From Gallionellales bacterium GWA2_60_142 (GTDB taxonomy: Bacteria; Pseudomonadota; Gammaproteobacteria; Burkholderiales; Gallionellaceae), in assembly GCA_001801085.1 (NCBI GenBank), contig MGWR01000048.1, positions 1-44,622 of the forward strand: DNA of 44,622 nucleotides, given 5' to 3'. The notes under the pieces are model-generated. The model was not told where the DNA came from and did not search any database. It saw nothing but the letters and a program-made list of their open reading frames with translations. The translations under genes were made by a program, and so were the position numbers. Positions within the stretch are counted from its first letter, which is position 1; each line of letters starts with the position of its first letter. Shown piece by piece: positions 34,727 to 44,289 of this stretch.

Positions 34727-34747
34727 TGGGTTCCTGCAGCGACTTTG

Positions 34748-35302
34748 TTAAGCGCGCTTCTTGAACTCGTTGGTGCGGGTGTCGATTTCGATCTTGTCGC
34801 CGATTTCGATGAATGCTGCAACCGGCAGTTCGAAGCCGGTGCTGATCTTGGCCGGCTTCATTACCTTGCCGGAAGTGTCGCCGCGTACCGACGGCTCGGT
34901 GTAAATGACTTCGCGCACGATGGTGGTCGGCAGTTCGACCGAAATCGCCTTCTCGTTGTAGAACACCACTTCGCACGGCATGCCGTCTTCGATGTAGTTG
35001 ATCGAGTCGCCCATGCTCTCGGCTTCGATCTCGTACTGGTTGTATTCCTCGTCCATGAAAACATACATCGGGTCGGCGAAGTAGGAATAGGTGCAGTCCT
35101 TGCGATCGAGGATGATCTGGTCGAACTTGTCATCGGCAGCGTACACGGTTTCCTTGCCAGCCTCGGTCAACAGATTCTTCATCTTCATCTTGACCACCGA
35201 ACCGTTACGGCCGGAACGGCTGTATTCGGCCTTCAGGATGACCATCGGCTCGCCACTCACATTAATGACGTTACCTGCGCGAAGTTCTTGTGCTGTTTTC
35301 AT
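34748..35302 (-). CDS. efp: translation elongation factor EF-P (Arg32 type)
   Basis: The 184-residue product has the three EF-P beta-barrel domains. The modified loop reads YSRSGRNGS, with Arg at residue 32. This is the version that is rhamnosylated by EarP, unlike the lysine form used by EpmAB. EF-P relieves ribosome stalling at polyproline. The start codon lies 2 bases after the earP stop, and the ribosome site GAGGGG is inside the end of earP, so the two are coupled. Confidence 0.98.
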   Translation of the reverse strand: MKTAQELRAGNVINVSGEPMVILKAEYSRSGRNGSVVKMKMKNLLTEAGKETVYAADDKFDQIILDRKDCTYSYFADPMYVFMDEEYNQYEIEAESMGDSINYIEDGMPCEVVFYNEKAISVELPTTIVREVIYTEPSVRGDTSGKVMKPAKISTGFELPVAAFIEIGDKIEIDTRTNEFKKRA

Positions 35303-35304
35303 GT

Positions 35305-36477
35305 TTACTGCCCCTCAATTTCGAAGGCGCGCATTCTACCGATTTCCTGATAAAAATCCAGTAAATTCAACGCCAGATTATTTTCTGCCAATTCCCGCGC
35401 CCAGCTTGGCGCGCGGGCATCCAGTTCGCAGCGAACGACAGTGTATGCCGACCATGCTGCACCGGCCCCGCCTTCGTCGTTCCACTCCCGCCACAAGCCC
35501 TGCACCGCCTCGCTTGCCGCAAGACTGAGCGTCGCGCAATACAGATTCAGGAAGGCCTGCAGCTTTTCCCAGTGCACCGCATCGTGCTGCGGATATATCT
35601 GCCACACGAACGGCTTGCCCGCCCACTGGGCGCGAACGCAGGAGTCCTCGCCGCGGACGAAATTGACATCGCATGCCCACAAGAGTTCGTCGTAGCGTTC
35701 CTGTTCGACGAACGGGAGCACCTGCACCCGCAGGCTGCCGCGCCTGTATGCGATTCCTGCACCCGGCTCGGCATCACCGAAGTATTGCCCGACCTGAGGC
35801 AGGATGCGCCCTTCCGGTACGAGGCACAGCACCGGCTGCGCGCCAGCCGCCCAGACATCGAACAACCCGGCCAGCGCGGCATTCTCGTAGCCGAACAGCG
35901 AAACCTTCAGCGTACCCGCCTCTGGCATGTCCATGCCAAGCGACTGCCAATAGGCCTGCTGTTGCGCAGAATTACCGAGAAACTCATCGCGCCGCGTCAA
36001 CAGATCGCGCTCCAGCAACAGTCCGCCGGTCTGCTTCGTGAAGCCGGGAAAGAAGAAGTACTTGGTCAACGGCAGCGATGGATGCGGCGATGGCAACCTG
36101 TGGCAGCCATACACCCAGTCTTCCGCGGAGAGGTATTCGAGATTGATCCATACCGGCTTGCTTTCCTGCATCGCCATCGCATCGATATAGGACTGTGGCA
36201 GCTTGCAGCCGAACGCGGCTATCACCAGTTCGGCGGGCTGCACCTCCGGGAACGGATCGCACCATCTCCGCACCTCTACGCCGCGACAATGCTGGGACTC
36301 CAGCGCCGCATCGGCCTCGGGACACAGCCTCGCAAAGCTGCCGAGATCGTCCACCCACAGCCGCACCTCCAGACCGAACTCGCCCGCCAGTTGCCGCGCC
36401 AGCCGCCAGCACACGCCGATGTCACCGTAGTTGTCGATGACGTTGCAGAAGAGGTCGCAGTGGATAATTTTGCTCAT
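35305..36477 (-). CDS. earP: EF-P arginine rhamnosyltransferase EarP
   Basis: The 390-residue product starts [25 protein letters not shown], which contains the Asp that is catalytic in EarP. It ends with the nucleotide-sugar site [25 protein letters not shown]. It is a GT-B fold enzyme (family GT104) that transfers rhamnose from dTDP-rhamnose to Arg32 of EF-P. Gene order earP-efp is the usual one in species that use this modification. Confidence 0.97.
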   Translation of the reverse strand: MSKIIHCDLFCNVIDNYGDIGVCWRLARQLAGEFGLEVRLWVDDLGSFARLCPEADAALESQHCRGVEVRRWCDPFPEVQPAELVIAAFGCKLPQSYIDAMAMQESKPVWINLEYLSAEDWVYGCHRLPSPHPSLPLTKYFFFPGFTKQTGGLLLERDLLTRRDEFLGNSAQQQAYWQSLGMDMPEAGTLKVSLFGYENAALAGLFDVWAAGAQPVLCLVPEGRILPQVGQYFGDAEPGAGIAYRRGSLRVQVLPFVEQERYDELLWACDVNFVRGEDSCVRAQWAGKPFVWQIYPQHDAVHWEKLQAFLNLYCATLSLAASEAVQGLWREWNDEGGAGAAWSAYTVVRCELDARAPSWARELAENNLALNLLDFYQEIGRMRAFEIEGQ

Positions 36478-36534
36478 GCCGAATCGTACCGTTAATCCGG
36501 CATCGATGCAGGGACAGACCGTACCCCCCGCTTG

Positions 36535-37446
36535 TTAAGTCTTGAAGGTCCGATTGTATTCGGCCAGTGCCTGAGCGACCTGCCCCGAGGGCTTAGCCTC
36601 ATCGCCCGTGCCGAACTCCGCCTGCAAGGAAGTCTTGTTATCGCGAATAAAGTCGATGGCGCGATCCAGATTATCGATCTGTCTCTCGATGAAGTTTCCG
36701 CTCGAATTGAGCAAGCTTGCCGACTTGACGAAATTCGCGCTGAACTCCTGCACGGTCGCCACGACGCCTTGCTTGTTGGCGGACAGTTGCGAACTCAGCC
36801 TGGCGACATCCAGAGTAGCCAATCCGGTAGCGGGATCGATGGTGATGCCCAGACTACCCAGTCCGTTCAGGCCAGCCCCAGCCCCGAAGAAACGATTGCT
36901 GATGCTTTGCTCCAACTCGTATCGGGAAACCTGGGCAGCCTGAGTGCCAGCCAGCACTCCGCCTTGCTGCATGGCCGGGTTGAAGCGCTGTACCCAGCTG
37001 TTGTATTCGCTCACAAAACTCTGCAGCAGGGTCTGAATCCTGTCGTTGTCGGTGGATACCGTAATGCCTCCCAAGTTCTGGCCTGCCTGCTGCATATGGG
37101 AAACCGACGATCTCATCCGGCTTAGTTCGGAGAACTGGGCCTTGAAGAGCACCTCGCAGTTGTTGATGAGGGACATCATCTCATAGGCCGACTCGGGATC
37201 GGACAGCGCCATATTGCGCCCCGGCGGGGAAATACCCGTTATACCGCCGACCGGATTTATGCCGACGTTTTGGCCGAACTGAGACAACGGGACAGATAAG
37301 GGCGGCGTAAATAATGGATTCGTCGGGGCACTGTCTGAAACCAACTGCGAGAACAGGGCATCAAACGAGCCGCCGCCTTTGTTGACTGAGGACGAGTTCG
37401 ACTGCTTCGGTTGTAAAGGATCAATAAAAACGGGCGGGATTTTCAT
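36535..37446 (-). CDS. orphan FliD-like protein
   Basis: The 303-residue product has a Ser/Pro/Gly-rich N-terminus (1-85) and then a helical region with SYNSWVQRFNP. A C-terminal segment reads LGSLGITIDPATGLATLDVARLSSQL, followed by a long helix with NFIERQIDNLDRAIDFIRDN. This last part resembles the C-terminal region of the flagellar cap protein FliD. No other flagellar gene is nearby, and the usual FliD N-terminus is missing. ATG 37446 has GGAGGAAATCAC upstream. It could be a cap-like or adhesin protein; the function is unknown. Confidence 0.65.
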   Translation of the reverse strand: MKIPPVFIDPLQPKQSNSSSVNKGGGSFDALFSQLVSDSAPTNPLFTPPLSVPLSQFGQNVGINPVGGITGISPPGRNMALSDPESAYEMMSLINNCEVLFKAQFSELSRMRSSVSHMQQAGQNLGGITVSTDNDRIQTLLQSFVSEYNSWVQRFNPAMQQGGVLAGTQAAQVSRYELEQSISNRFFGAGAGLNGLGSLGITIDPATGLATLDVARLSSQLSANKQGVVATVQEFSANFVKSASLLNSSGNFIERQIDNLDRAIDFIRDNKTSLQAEFGTGDEAKPSGQVAQALAEYNRTFKT

Positions 37447-37586
37447 GTGATTTCCTCCTGTAGTGATCTGCTAGACCGGCATCTAGATGCGAGTGCATTC
37501 CAAGTCCGGAATGACCGAGCCGTCACAAATCGGCCTTGCTCGGCGTCAGAATAATGCATTTTCGACATCAATACCGCTGCTCAGGT

Positions 37587-38786
37587 TCATTCCGCATGCA
37601 GCGCCTCCACCGGGTCCAGCCTCGCGGCGCGCAGCGCGGGCGCGACGCCCGCCGCTAGGCCTATGGTGATCGCGGTCAATTCGGCGAGCACGGCGAACAG
37701 CCAGGGCGTATGAACGGGGAGCGCAGGGAACAGCAGATGCAACGCCTGCGCGATGCCGACGCCTAGCGCCAATCCCATCAGGCCGCCCATCGCGGACAGC
37801 AGCATGGCTTCGCTGAGGAACAGCGTCAGCACCTGCCGTTCGCGCGCACCCAGCGCGCGCAACAGGCCGATCTCGGCGGTGCGCTCGGTGACGGCCATGG
37901 TCATGATCGTAAGGATGCCGACCGCGCCGACCAGCAGGGAGATGCCGCCCAGCGCGCCGACGGCGAATGTGATCACGTCCAGCACCGACCCTAACACCTC
38001 CAGCGCCTGTTCCTGCGAGATGACGGTGAAGTCCTCGCGCCCGTGGCGCTCTTTCAGGCGCTCGGTGATGATGCGTATCACTGTATCGACATCGGCGCTC
38101 GGGCGGTAGCTCACCTGGATTTCCATCAGGCCGGGGCGGTTCAGCAGCTCCATCGCGCGCGCCACCGGGATGAACACCGCGTCGTCCAGATCAAGACCGA
38201 GCACCTGGCCTTTCGGCTCCATCACGCCGACCACGCGGTAGCGCTGTCCGCCGACGCGCAGATACTGGCCCAGCGGATTCTGGCCGGGAAAGAGCTCCTG
38301 CCGCACCTTAGAGCCCAGCACAACGAAGGCGCGCGCCTGTTCGTTGTCCTCGTCCGGCCAAAAGCTGCCGCTCTGCACCTTCATCGTGAACGCCTGCGCG
38401 AAATTGCGCCCCTCACCGAACACCGTGGTGCGGCGCGTCTTACCGTTGGCGCGCAACTCGGCGTTGCCCATCACGCTGGCGTTGACGTTCTCAACATAAG
38501 GCAAGTCGCGCAACGCAATCGCATCGTCCAGCGAGAGCTGCCGCACCGAACCGAGCACACCGATGTTACCCCCCTGCGTCTGCGTTTTGCCGGGCTGGAT
38601 GGCGACGATGTTGGTGCCGAACTGCGAGAACTCGTTCAGCACGAACTGGTGCAACCCCTCGCCGATGGAAGTCAGCAGGATCACCGCCGCGATGCCAATG
38701 GCGATGCCCAGCCCGGTGAGGAAGCTGCGCATCCGATAAGTGAGGAAGCTGGAGGTGGTCAGCGTGACCAGGTCGCGAAAGTACAT
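37587..38786 (-). CDS. MacB-type ABC transporter permease
   Basis: The 399-residue product has the MacB/FtsX topology. It has a helix at about 20-42 (GLGIAIGIAAVILLTSIGEG), a periplasmic domain (about 45-265) and three C-terminal helices with LLRALGARERQVLTLFLSEA. It is the last gene of a four-gene export operon (adaptor, ATPase, permease 2, permease 1) and lies 4 bases after the neighbouring permease gene. Such systems export peptides, antibiotics or lipids; the substrate is unknown. Confidence 0.92.
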   Translation of the reverse strand: MYFRDLVTLTTSSFLTYRMRSFLTGLGIAIGIAAVILLTSIGEGLHQFVLNEFSQFGTNIVAIQPGKTQTQGGNIGVLGSVRQLSLDDAIALRDLPYVENVNASVMGNAELRANGKTRRTTVFGEGRNFAQAFTMKVQSGSFWPDEDNEQARAFVVLGSKVRQELFPGQNPLGQYLRVGGQRYRVVGVMEPKGQVLGLDLDDAVFIPVARAMELLNRPGLMEIQVSYRPSADVDTVIRIITERLKERHGREDFTVISQEQALEVLGSVLDVITFAVGALGGISLLVGAVGILTIMTMAVTERTAEIGLLRALGARERQVLTLFLSEAMLLSAMGGLMGLALGVGIAQALHLLFPALPVHTPWLFAVLAELTAITIGLAAGVAPALRAARLDPVEALHAE

Positions 38787-38790
38787 ACCG

Positions 38791-39999
38791 TCACCGTCCC
38801 GCCAACGCCGCCACCGGATCTAGCTTCGCCGCGCGCCGCGCGGGCCACACGCTGAACAGGATGCCGGTGCCGAGCGCGGTGCCGAACGCGGCCAGCACCG
38901 CCCACCACGGCGGCGAAACCGGCAGGCTGGGATACATCAGCGCGATGGCCGTGCTGCCGGCGTAGCCCAGCGCCAAACCGGCCACGCTGCCGATGCCGGA
39001 CAGCAGCGCCGCTTCGGCGAAGAACAGGCTGCGTATCTGTTTGCCGGGCGCGCCCAGCGCCTTGAGCAGACCGATTTCCTTCACGCGCTGCGCGACGGCG
39101 ATCAGCATCACGTTCATGATGAGCACGCCCGCGACGGCCAGGCTGATCGCGGCGATGCCGCCGACGGCCATGGTCAGCGCGGTCAGGATGCGGTCGAAGG
39201 TGGCGAGCACCGCGTCCTGCGTGATGACCGTCACATCCTTCTCGCCGCCGTGGCGCTGGAACATGATGCGTTCGGCATCGAGCTGGACCTGCTCGATGAC
39301 ATCGCGGCTCCTGGCCTCAATCAGGATGCGGAACAGGCCGGAGGTGTTGAACAACTGGTGCGCCGAGGCGACCGGAATGATGACGATCTCGTCGGTATTG
39401 AAGCCCATGGATTCGCCCTGCGGCGCCAGCACGCCGATCACACGGAAGCGCCGGTCGCCCAGCCTCACCCACCGCCCTATTGCCGGTTCGTTGCCGAACA
39501 GTTCGCGCTTCATCTTGATGCCGAGCACGCACACCGACGCACTCTCGCGGATGTCGCCGGCAGGCAGGAAACGGCCGAGGCCCATGCTCATATGCCGCAC
39601 GTCGAGGAAGTCGGCAGTGGAACCGAGTACGACCACCTCGCGGTTCAGCGCATCGCGCGACAGCGAGGCCGAACCGACGGTCAGCGGCGCGATGCGTTTT
39701 ACCGCGGTACTGCCCAGGATGGCCGTCGCATCGTCCAGTGTAATCTCGCGGGGAATCTGGCCGAGCAGCATGCCGGGGCCGATGCCCGCCGTCTCGGTGC
39801 GCCCCGGCAGCACGATCACGAGATTGGTACCCAGCGAGGCGAACTGGTCGACGACATAGCGGCGCGCGCCCTCGCCCAGCGCGGTGAGCACCACCACCGC
39901 GGCGACGCCGATGGACATCGCCAGCATCATCAGCAGCGTACGCGTCGGGCTGCCGCGCAGGCTGCCGGAGGCGAACTGGAGGGTGTCGGCGAATCTCAT
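38791..39999 (-). CDS. MacB-type ABC transporter permease
   Basis: The 402-residue product is a second MacB/FtsX-type permease, clearly related to the next gene (GEGARRYVVDQFASLGTNLVIVLPG against GEGLHQFVLNEFSQFGTNIVAIQPG). Start ATG 39999 is used because the frame upstream of it lies in the palindromic repeat. The ribosome site (GGGGGATTTCTCC) is therefore supplied by the edge of that repeat. Two permeases of this kind may form a heterodimer. Confidence 0.92.
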   Translation of the reverse strand: MRFADTLQFASGSLRGSPTRTLLMMLAMSIGVAAVVVLTALGEGARRYVVDQFASLGTNLVIVLPGRTETAGIGPGMLLGQIPREITLDDATAILGSTAVKRIAPLTVGSASLSRDALNREVVVLGSTADFLDVRHMSMGLGRFLPAGDIRESASVCVLGIKMKRELFGNEPAIGRWVRLGDRRFRVIGVLAPQGESMGFNTDEIVIIPVASAHQLFNTSGLFRILIEARSRDVIEQVQLDAERIMFQRHGGEKDVTVITQDAVLATFDRILTALTMAVGGIAAISLAVAGVLIMNVMLIAVAQRVKEIGLLKALGAPGKQIRSLFFAEAALLSGIGSVAGLALGYAGSTAIALMYPSLPVSPPWWAVLAAFGTALGTGILFSVWPARRAAKLDPVAALAGR

Positions 40000-40002
40000 G
40001 GA

Positions 40003-40094
40003 GAAATCCCCCCTGCCCCCCTTTTGCAAAGTGGGGTTACAAACGAAAGTCGATCACATTCCCCCCTTTGCAAAAGGGGGGAATGGGGGGATTC
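40003..40094. repeat. palindromic repeat between permease and ATPase genes
   Basis: Arms GAAATCCCCCCTGCCCCCCT and a near-complement ending TGGGGGGATTC enclose two copies of a CCCCTTTTGCAAAG-type core. The right half contains the palindrome CCCCCTTTGCAAAAGGGGG. It is inserted inside an operon, with the permease start only 4 bases away. Confidence 0.75.
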
Positions 40095-40108
40095 AAGAAC
40101 GTCGATCA

Positions 40109-40792
40109 TCACCGACCTCCATTTTGCTCATCGGACAGGATGCGCCCATCCAGCATGTGGATTTGCCGATGCGCGCGCGCGCCGATCTCGGCGTCGTGCG
40201 TCACCACCACCAGCGAAATACCCCGTTCCAGCAAGCCTTCCAGCAGCTTGAGCACTTCCCAGCCGGTATTGCGGTCGAGGTTGCCGGTCGGTTCGTCGGC
40301 CAGCAGCACGGTGGGGTTCATCACCGTCGCGCGGGCGATGGCGACACGCTGGCGCTGGCCGCCGGAAAGCTGGTCCGGCTTGTGGTCGGCGCGGTCGGAC
40401 AGGCCGTAGTTCTGCATCAGCACCTGCACCCGCGACTTGCGCTCCTCGGACGGAATACCAGCAAGGATCATCGGCAGCTCGACGTTCTGCGCTGCGGTCA
40501 GGCGCGGCACCAGATGGAAGGACTGAAACACGAAGCCGATCTTTTCGCGGCGCACGCGCGCCTGCTGCTCGTCGTTCAGGTCGGTGACGTTGCCGCCGTC
40601 CAGCAGGTAGGTGCCGGAGCTGGGCCGGTCGAGCAGGCCCAGCATGTTGAGCATCGTGGATTTGCCGGAGCCGGACGGCCCCATGATGGAGATGTATTCG
40701 CCCGCATCGAGACGCAGGTCGATGTCGCGCAGCGCGGCGACTTGCTGGTCGCCGACGATGAAGGTGCGGCAGACTTTCTGCAGTTCGATCAT
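40109..40792 (-). CDS. MacB-type ABC transporter ATP-binding protein
   Basis: The 227-residue product has Walker A GPSGSGKST, Q-loop, the signature LSGGQRQRVAIARA, Walker B VLLADEPTGNLD and the H-loop VVTHD. It belongs to the LolD/MacB-type ATPases that drive FtsX-fold permeases. It follows the adaptor gene after 5 bases. The repeat at 40003-40094 separates it from the permease genes. Confidence 0.95.
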   Translation of the reverse strand: MIELQKVCRTFIVGDQQVAALRDIDLRLDAGEYISIMGPSGSGKSTMLNMLGLLDRPSSGTYLLDGGNVTDLNDEQQARVRREKIGFVFQSFHLVPRLTAAQNVELPMILAGIPSEERKSRVQVLMQNYGLSDRADHKPDQLSGGQRQRVAIARATVMNPTVLLADEPTGNLDRNTGWEVLKLLEGLLERGISLVVVTHDAEIGARAHRQIHMLDGRILSDEQNGGR

Positions 40793-40797
40793 TGTAT

Positions 40798-41982
40798 TTA
40801 TCGTACGGGCATGGCGCGCCGTGCCCCTGCCTCTTCCGGCTGCACCCGCACACCCGCCTTCACGCCGGCCTGGTCCAACGCGGTAACGATGCGCTCGCCC
40901 TCGGCAAGCCCCTCGGTGACCTCGGTGTATTCCCAGTTGGCCAGCCCGGTCTTCACGGTGCGCTCTTCCAGCACACCGTCGCTCGCGCGATAGAGCAGCA
41001 CTCGCTTGCCCTCCAGCAGGGACTGCGTCGGGATGCGCAGCACCTTGTCGCGCACGGTGTGGACGATCTCGACATCGGCGCTGTAGCCGACCAGCAGCGC
41101 ATCGGCCTGCGGCGGCTCGGCGAAATCGACCTCTACCTCGACGGTGCGCGCCTGTTTCTCCAGATCGATCACATAAGGCGCGACGCGCTTGACTTGCCCC
41201 TCGAACGACTTGTCCCTGAGCGCGTCCAGCGTGATGCGCGCCGGCAAGCCCACCTTCACATGGGACGCATCCACTTCGTCTATGGGCGCGCTGACGAACA
41301 GGCAGCTGTCGTCGATCAGGTCGATAGCGGGAGGGGTAGGAATGCCCGGCGGCGAAGGCGTGGCGTATTCGCCCAACTCGCCGCTGATGTCGGCGACGAC
41401 GCCGTCAAACGGCGCGCGCAACACCATGCGCCGCAACCCGGCCTGCGCCACCGCGATGCGCGAACGCGCCTGCCCGACCTCGCCACGCACAGCGGTGCAG
41501 GAAGCCTGCTTAGCCTTGGCGTCCGCCTCGGCGCGTTCCAGCCCCTCGGGAGAGATGAAGCCGCGCTCGCGCAACTGGCGCGCGCGCACCGCCTGTTTGC
41601 TGCTCTGGTCGGCCAGCGTGCAGACCTCCTCGACGCGCATCGAAGCGGTATTCAATTGCTGCTCGGCCAAACGAGCCTGCGCCTCCAGGTCGTCATTCCA
41701 CAACTCCAGCAACACCTGATCCGCCTTGACCCGCTCGCCCTTCTTCACCAGCAGATGCGCGATCTGCCCGCCCGCAGGCGGCGACATCTTGGCGCGGCGG
41801 CACGCTTCTATCGTGCCCGCACGGGTGTTGCTGACCGTCGCCTCCACCGCACCGCGCTCGACCTTGGTCAGCGCCACGCGCAACGGCGCCGGCCGCGTCA
41901 GATACCAGGAGGCGCCCGCCAGCAGCGCGGCAGCTACGGCCCAGACTAGATAACGGAATATGCGACGCTGCGGCAAGGCCAT
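40798..41982 (-). CDS. periplasmic adaptor (HlyD/MacA family)
   Basis: The 394-residue product has one N-terminal membrane helix (about 8-27), a lipoyl-like half motif (AGGQIAHLLVKKGERVKADQ), a coiled-coil hairpin (about 105-190) and the second half APFDGVVADISGELGEY, followed by beta-barrel segments. It should connect the ABC permeases to an outer membrane channel. No TolC-like gene is in the window, so the channel must be encoded elsewhere. ATG 41982 follows GGGGGAAGC. Confidence 0.92.
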   Translation of the reverse strand: MALPQRRIFRYLVWAVAAALLAGASWYLTRPAPLRVALTKVERGAVEATVSNTRAGTIEACRRAKMSPPAGGQIAHLLVKKGERVKADQVLLELWNDDLEAQARLAEQQLNTASMRVEEVCTLADQSSKQAVRARQLRERGFISPEGLERAEADAKAKQASCTAVRGEVGQARSRIAVAQAGLRRMVLRAPFDGVVADISGELGEYATPSPPGIPTPPAIDLIDDSCLFVSAPIDEVDASHVKVGLPARITLDALRDKSFEGQVKRVAPYVIDLEKQARTVEVEVDFAEPPQADALLVGYSADVEIVHTVRDKVLRIPTQSLLEGKRVLLYRASDGVLEERTVKTGLANWEYTEVTEGLAEGERIVTALDQAGVKAGVRVQPEEAGARRAMPVR

Positions 41983-42095
41983 GCTTCCCCCGTGAGAACA
42001 TTCAATTCAGAGCGGCTATTGTAACCAGACGATACCCCGGCTTGTGGAACATGTCGATGCAGAGATGTCTGCATCCGGAAACCGGACGCACAAAA

Positions 42096-42123
42096 CAAAA
42101 ACGCCACCCGGAGGTGGCGTTTC
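42096..42123 (-). terminator. intrinsic terminator after cspA
   Basis: AACGCCACC-CGGA-GGTGGCGTT with a T run on the minus strand (TTTTTGTTTTG), 22 bases after the cspA stop. Confidence 0.85.
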
Positions 42124-42144
42124 TGACAATCGATTCGAGATCGA

Positions 42145-42348
42145 TTAAGCAGCTTGGATGTTCGAAGCTTGCTTGCCCTTCGGGCCTTGAGTCACTTCGA
42201 AGGAGACCTTCTGGCCTTCTTGCAGCGACTTGAAACCGCTCATGTTGATTGCGGAGAAGTGCGCGAACAGGTCTTCGCCACCGTCATCCGGAGTGATGAA
42301 GCCGAAGCCCTTAGCGTCGTTGAACCACTTAACTGTACCATTTGCCAT
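42145..42348 (-). CDS. cspA: cold shock protein CspA family
   Basis: The 67-residue product has the cold shock fold with both RNA-binding motifs, [10 protein letters not shown] (RNP1) and DLFAHFSAI (RNP2). It starts [12 protein letters not shown]. These proteins melt RNA structures and help translation at low temperature. ATG 42348 is preceded by AAGGAAG. The leader of about 105 bases holds a terminator-like hairpin. Confidence 0.97.
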   Translation of the reverse strand: MANGTVKWFNDAKGFGFITPDDGGEDLFAHFSAINMSGFKSLQEGQKVSFEVTQGPKGKQASNIQAA

Positions 42349-42365
42349 GTTGTTACTTCCTTACT

Positions 42366-42388
42366 AAAAAAACGGGGAAATCCCCCCG
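42366..42388 (-). terminator. terminator-like hairpin in the cspA leader
   Basis: On the minus strand CGGGG-GGATTT-CCCCG is followed by seven T residues, ending 17 bases before the cspA ATG and just ahead of its ribosome site. In this position it could act as an attenuator. Confidence 0.6.
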
Positions 42389-42460
42389 CGGGACTATTTG
42401 AATCGAAGATTGCACATGAGAAACAGTACAGCACAGACTTTGAATCAAATACCAGCCGGC

Positions 42461-42489
42461 TTTTTACGTGGTAAATCAGACACCGTCAA
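42461..42489 (-). promoter_or_regulatory. probable cspA promoter
   Basis: On the minus strand TTGACG (42484-42489) and TAAAAA (42461-42466) are 17 bases apart. The start would be near 42454. Confidence 0.5.
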
Positions 42490-42510
42490 GGAGTTTCGTA
42501 TATATCTCGC

Positions 42511-42535
42511 AAAAATACGGTAAAACCCTACCGTA
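42511..42535 (-). terminator. intrinsic terminator after the VOC gene
   Basis: On the minus strand TACGGTA-GGGTTT-TACCGTA is followed by TTTTT, 46 bases after the stop of the glyoxalase-like gene. It separates the purT operon from cspA. Confidence 0.75.
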
Positions 42536-42580
42536 GCCCGACAATTTGCATGAGTTCGCTCGCTGTTTAGCGCGCCACCA

Positions 42581-42949
42581 TCAACAAGCGACGAACTCCA
42601 GCGCATTGCCGTCCGGGTCGCGGCAGAACAGCGCGGCACGTCCGGATTTGCTCATTGTATACGCGATGCCGGCCTGATCCAGCTTCGCCCGCAACGCTTC
42701 CAGATCGTCGACGCCCAGCGCGACATGGCGGTCGCGTCCGCCATGAGCGGGGCGAACCAGTCCTGCCTCGGGATTCGGCAACACCATCAGGTGTATCTGC
42801 TGCCTTGCAGCTACGTCATACCACATGCCGTCGAAGCCCATAGCCGGGCGATCCGGGCTTGGGCGCAGGCCGAGCACGCCTTCGTAGAAGTCGCGCGACC
42901 GCGCAAGGTCGCTGCTCAGGAATGTCGCGTGATGGATGCCTGTGATCAT
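42581..42949 (-). CDS. VOC family (glyoxalase-like) protein
   Basis: The 122-residue product starts MITGIHHATFLSSDLARSRD and has paired beta-alpha-beta-beta-beta modules with metal-ligand candidates His7, HLMV, HVALGV and the terminal Glu in GNALEF. It resembles glyoxalase/dioxygenase superfamily members; the substrate is unknown. The start is 10 bases after the purT stop, so they are probably co-transcribed. The ribosome site is weak. Confidence 0.88.
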   Translation of the reverse strand: MITGIHHATFLSSDLARSRDFYEGVLGLRPSPDRPAMGFDGMWYDVAARQQIHLMVLPNPEAGLVRPAHGGRDRHVALGVDDLEALRAKLDQAGIAYTMSKSGRAALFCRDPDGNALEFVAC

Positions 42950-42959
42950 CGGCCGGCGA

Positions 42960-44168
42960 TTATCGACCCGTAACCGGAACCACCTTGCCGGCGGCGAGCT
43001 TCGCGCGCGCCCTCGCCTCGTCGGTGTCACGGCCATTCGCCAGCGCGACGCCCATGCGGCGGCGCTTGAAGGATTCCGGCTTGCCGAACAGCCGGATGTC
43101 GGATTCCGGCACGCGCAACGCTTCGTCCACACCGGTGAACGCGATGCCCTTCTCTTCCATGCCGCCGTAGATCACCGCCGACGCGCCCGCTGCACGCAAC
43201 GAAGCATCCACCGGCAAGCCCAGAATCGCGCGCGCATGCAACTCGAATTCATTCAGGCGCTGAGTGCACATCGTCACCATCCCGGTGTCGTGCGGACGCG
43301 GGCTGACTTCGCTGAACCACACCATGTCGCCCTTCACGAACAGCTCGACGCCGAAGATGCCCTGCCCGCCCAGGTCGTCCGTGACCTTCTTTGCGATGTC
43401 GCGCGAACGCTGCAATGCGACCGGCGTCATCGCCATCGGCTGCCAGCTCTCGACGTAATCGCCGTGCACCTGAACATGGCCTATCGGTTCGCAGAAGTGC
43501 GTCTCGATTGCGCCATCGCTGCCGACCGCGCGCACGGTCAACTGCGTGATCTCGTAATCGAAGTCGATGTAGCCCTCGACGATCACCCTGCCCTGATTCA
43601 CGCGCGAGCCGGATGCGGCGTAATCCCACGCGGCCTGCACCTCGTCCGCGTTATCGACCTTCGATTGTCCCTTGCCCGACGAGGACATCACCGGCTTCAC
43701 GATACAGGGGAAACCGACGACTTCGGTCGCGGCACGCAGCTCTTCCAGACTGTCGGCGAACTTGTACGGCGAAGTCGCAAGGCCCAGCGTCTCGGCGGCG
43801 AGACGGCGTATGCCTTCGCGGTTCATCGTCAGTTGCGCAGCGCGAGCGGTCGGGATCACGCGCGCCAGCCCTTCCTTCTCGATCTGCACCAGCATGTCGG
43901 TGGCGATGGCCTCGATCTCCGGCACGACGATGTCCGGGCGCTCCTGTTCGATCAGCGCGCGCAACGCCGCGCCGTCCGCCATGTTGATCACATGGGCGCG
44001 ATGCGCGACCTGATGACCGGGCGCATTTTCATAGCGATCCACCGCGATGGTCTCGACGCCTAGGCGCTGCAATGCAATGAGGACTTCCTTGCCGAGTTCG
44101 CCGCTGCCGAGCAGCATGACTTTGGTAGCGGAGGGACTGAGCGGCGTGCCGAGTATGGGCTGTTTCAT
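42960..44168 (-). CDS. purT: formate-dependent phosphoribosylglycinamide formyltransferase
   Basis: The 402-residue product is an ATP-grasp enzyme: [20 protein letters not shown] at the start, [38 protein letters not shown], and [27 protein letters not shown]. PurT uses formate and ATP to make formyl-GAR in purine synthesis, an alternative to PurN. Length and motifs are standard. The promoter lies in the divergent gap with the aldolase gene. Confidence 0.97.
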   Translation of the reverse strand: MKQPILGTPLSPSATKVMLLGSGELGKEVLIALQRLGVETIAVDRYENAPGHQVAHRAHVINMADGAALRALIEQERPDIVVPEIEAIATDMLVQIEKEGLARVIPTARAAQLTMNREGIRRLAAETLGLATSPYKFADSLEELRAATEVVGFPCIVKPVMSSSGKGQSKVDNADEVQAAWDYAASGSRVNQGRVIVEGYIDFDYEITQLTVRAVGSDGAIETHFCEPIGHVQVHGDYVESWQPMAMTPVALQRSRDIAKKVTDDLGGQGIFGVELFVKGDMVWFSEVSPRPHDTGMVTMCTQRLNEFELHARAILGLPVDASLRAAGASAVIYGGMEEKGIAFTGVDEALRVPESDIRLFGKPESFKRRRMGVALANGRDTDEARARAKLAAGKVVPVTGR

Positions 44169-44204
44169 GATGGCAAAAAGGCTGTTGAATTACGGGTGCG
44201 CCGG

Positions 44205-44229
44205 ATTATACACATAGGGAAACCCCTAT
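44205..44229 (-). promoter_or_regulatory. purT promoter with overlapping palindrome
   Basis: On the minus strand TATAAT at 44205-44210 is a perfect -10. The 16-base palindrome ATAGGG-AAAC-CCCTAT (44214-44229) fills the spacer up to the expected -35 position. A TTGACT on the plus strand at 44234-44239 may belong to the divergent aldolase promoter. Confidence 0.5.
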
Positions 44230-44289
44230 TTACTTGACTGTCCGGAGGCGTAGCATACCCGCTCCATTCCAACCACGAGGAGCGAAATC

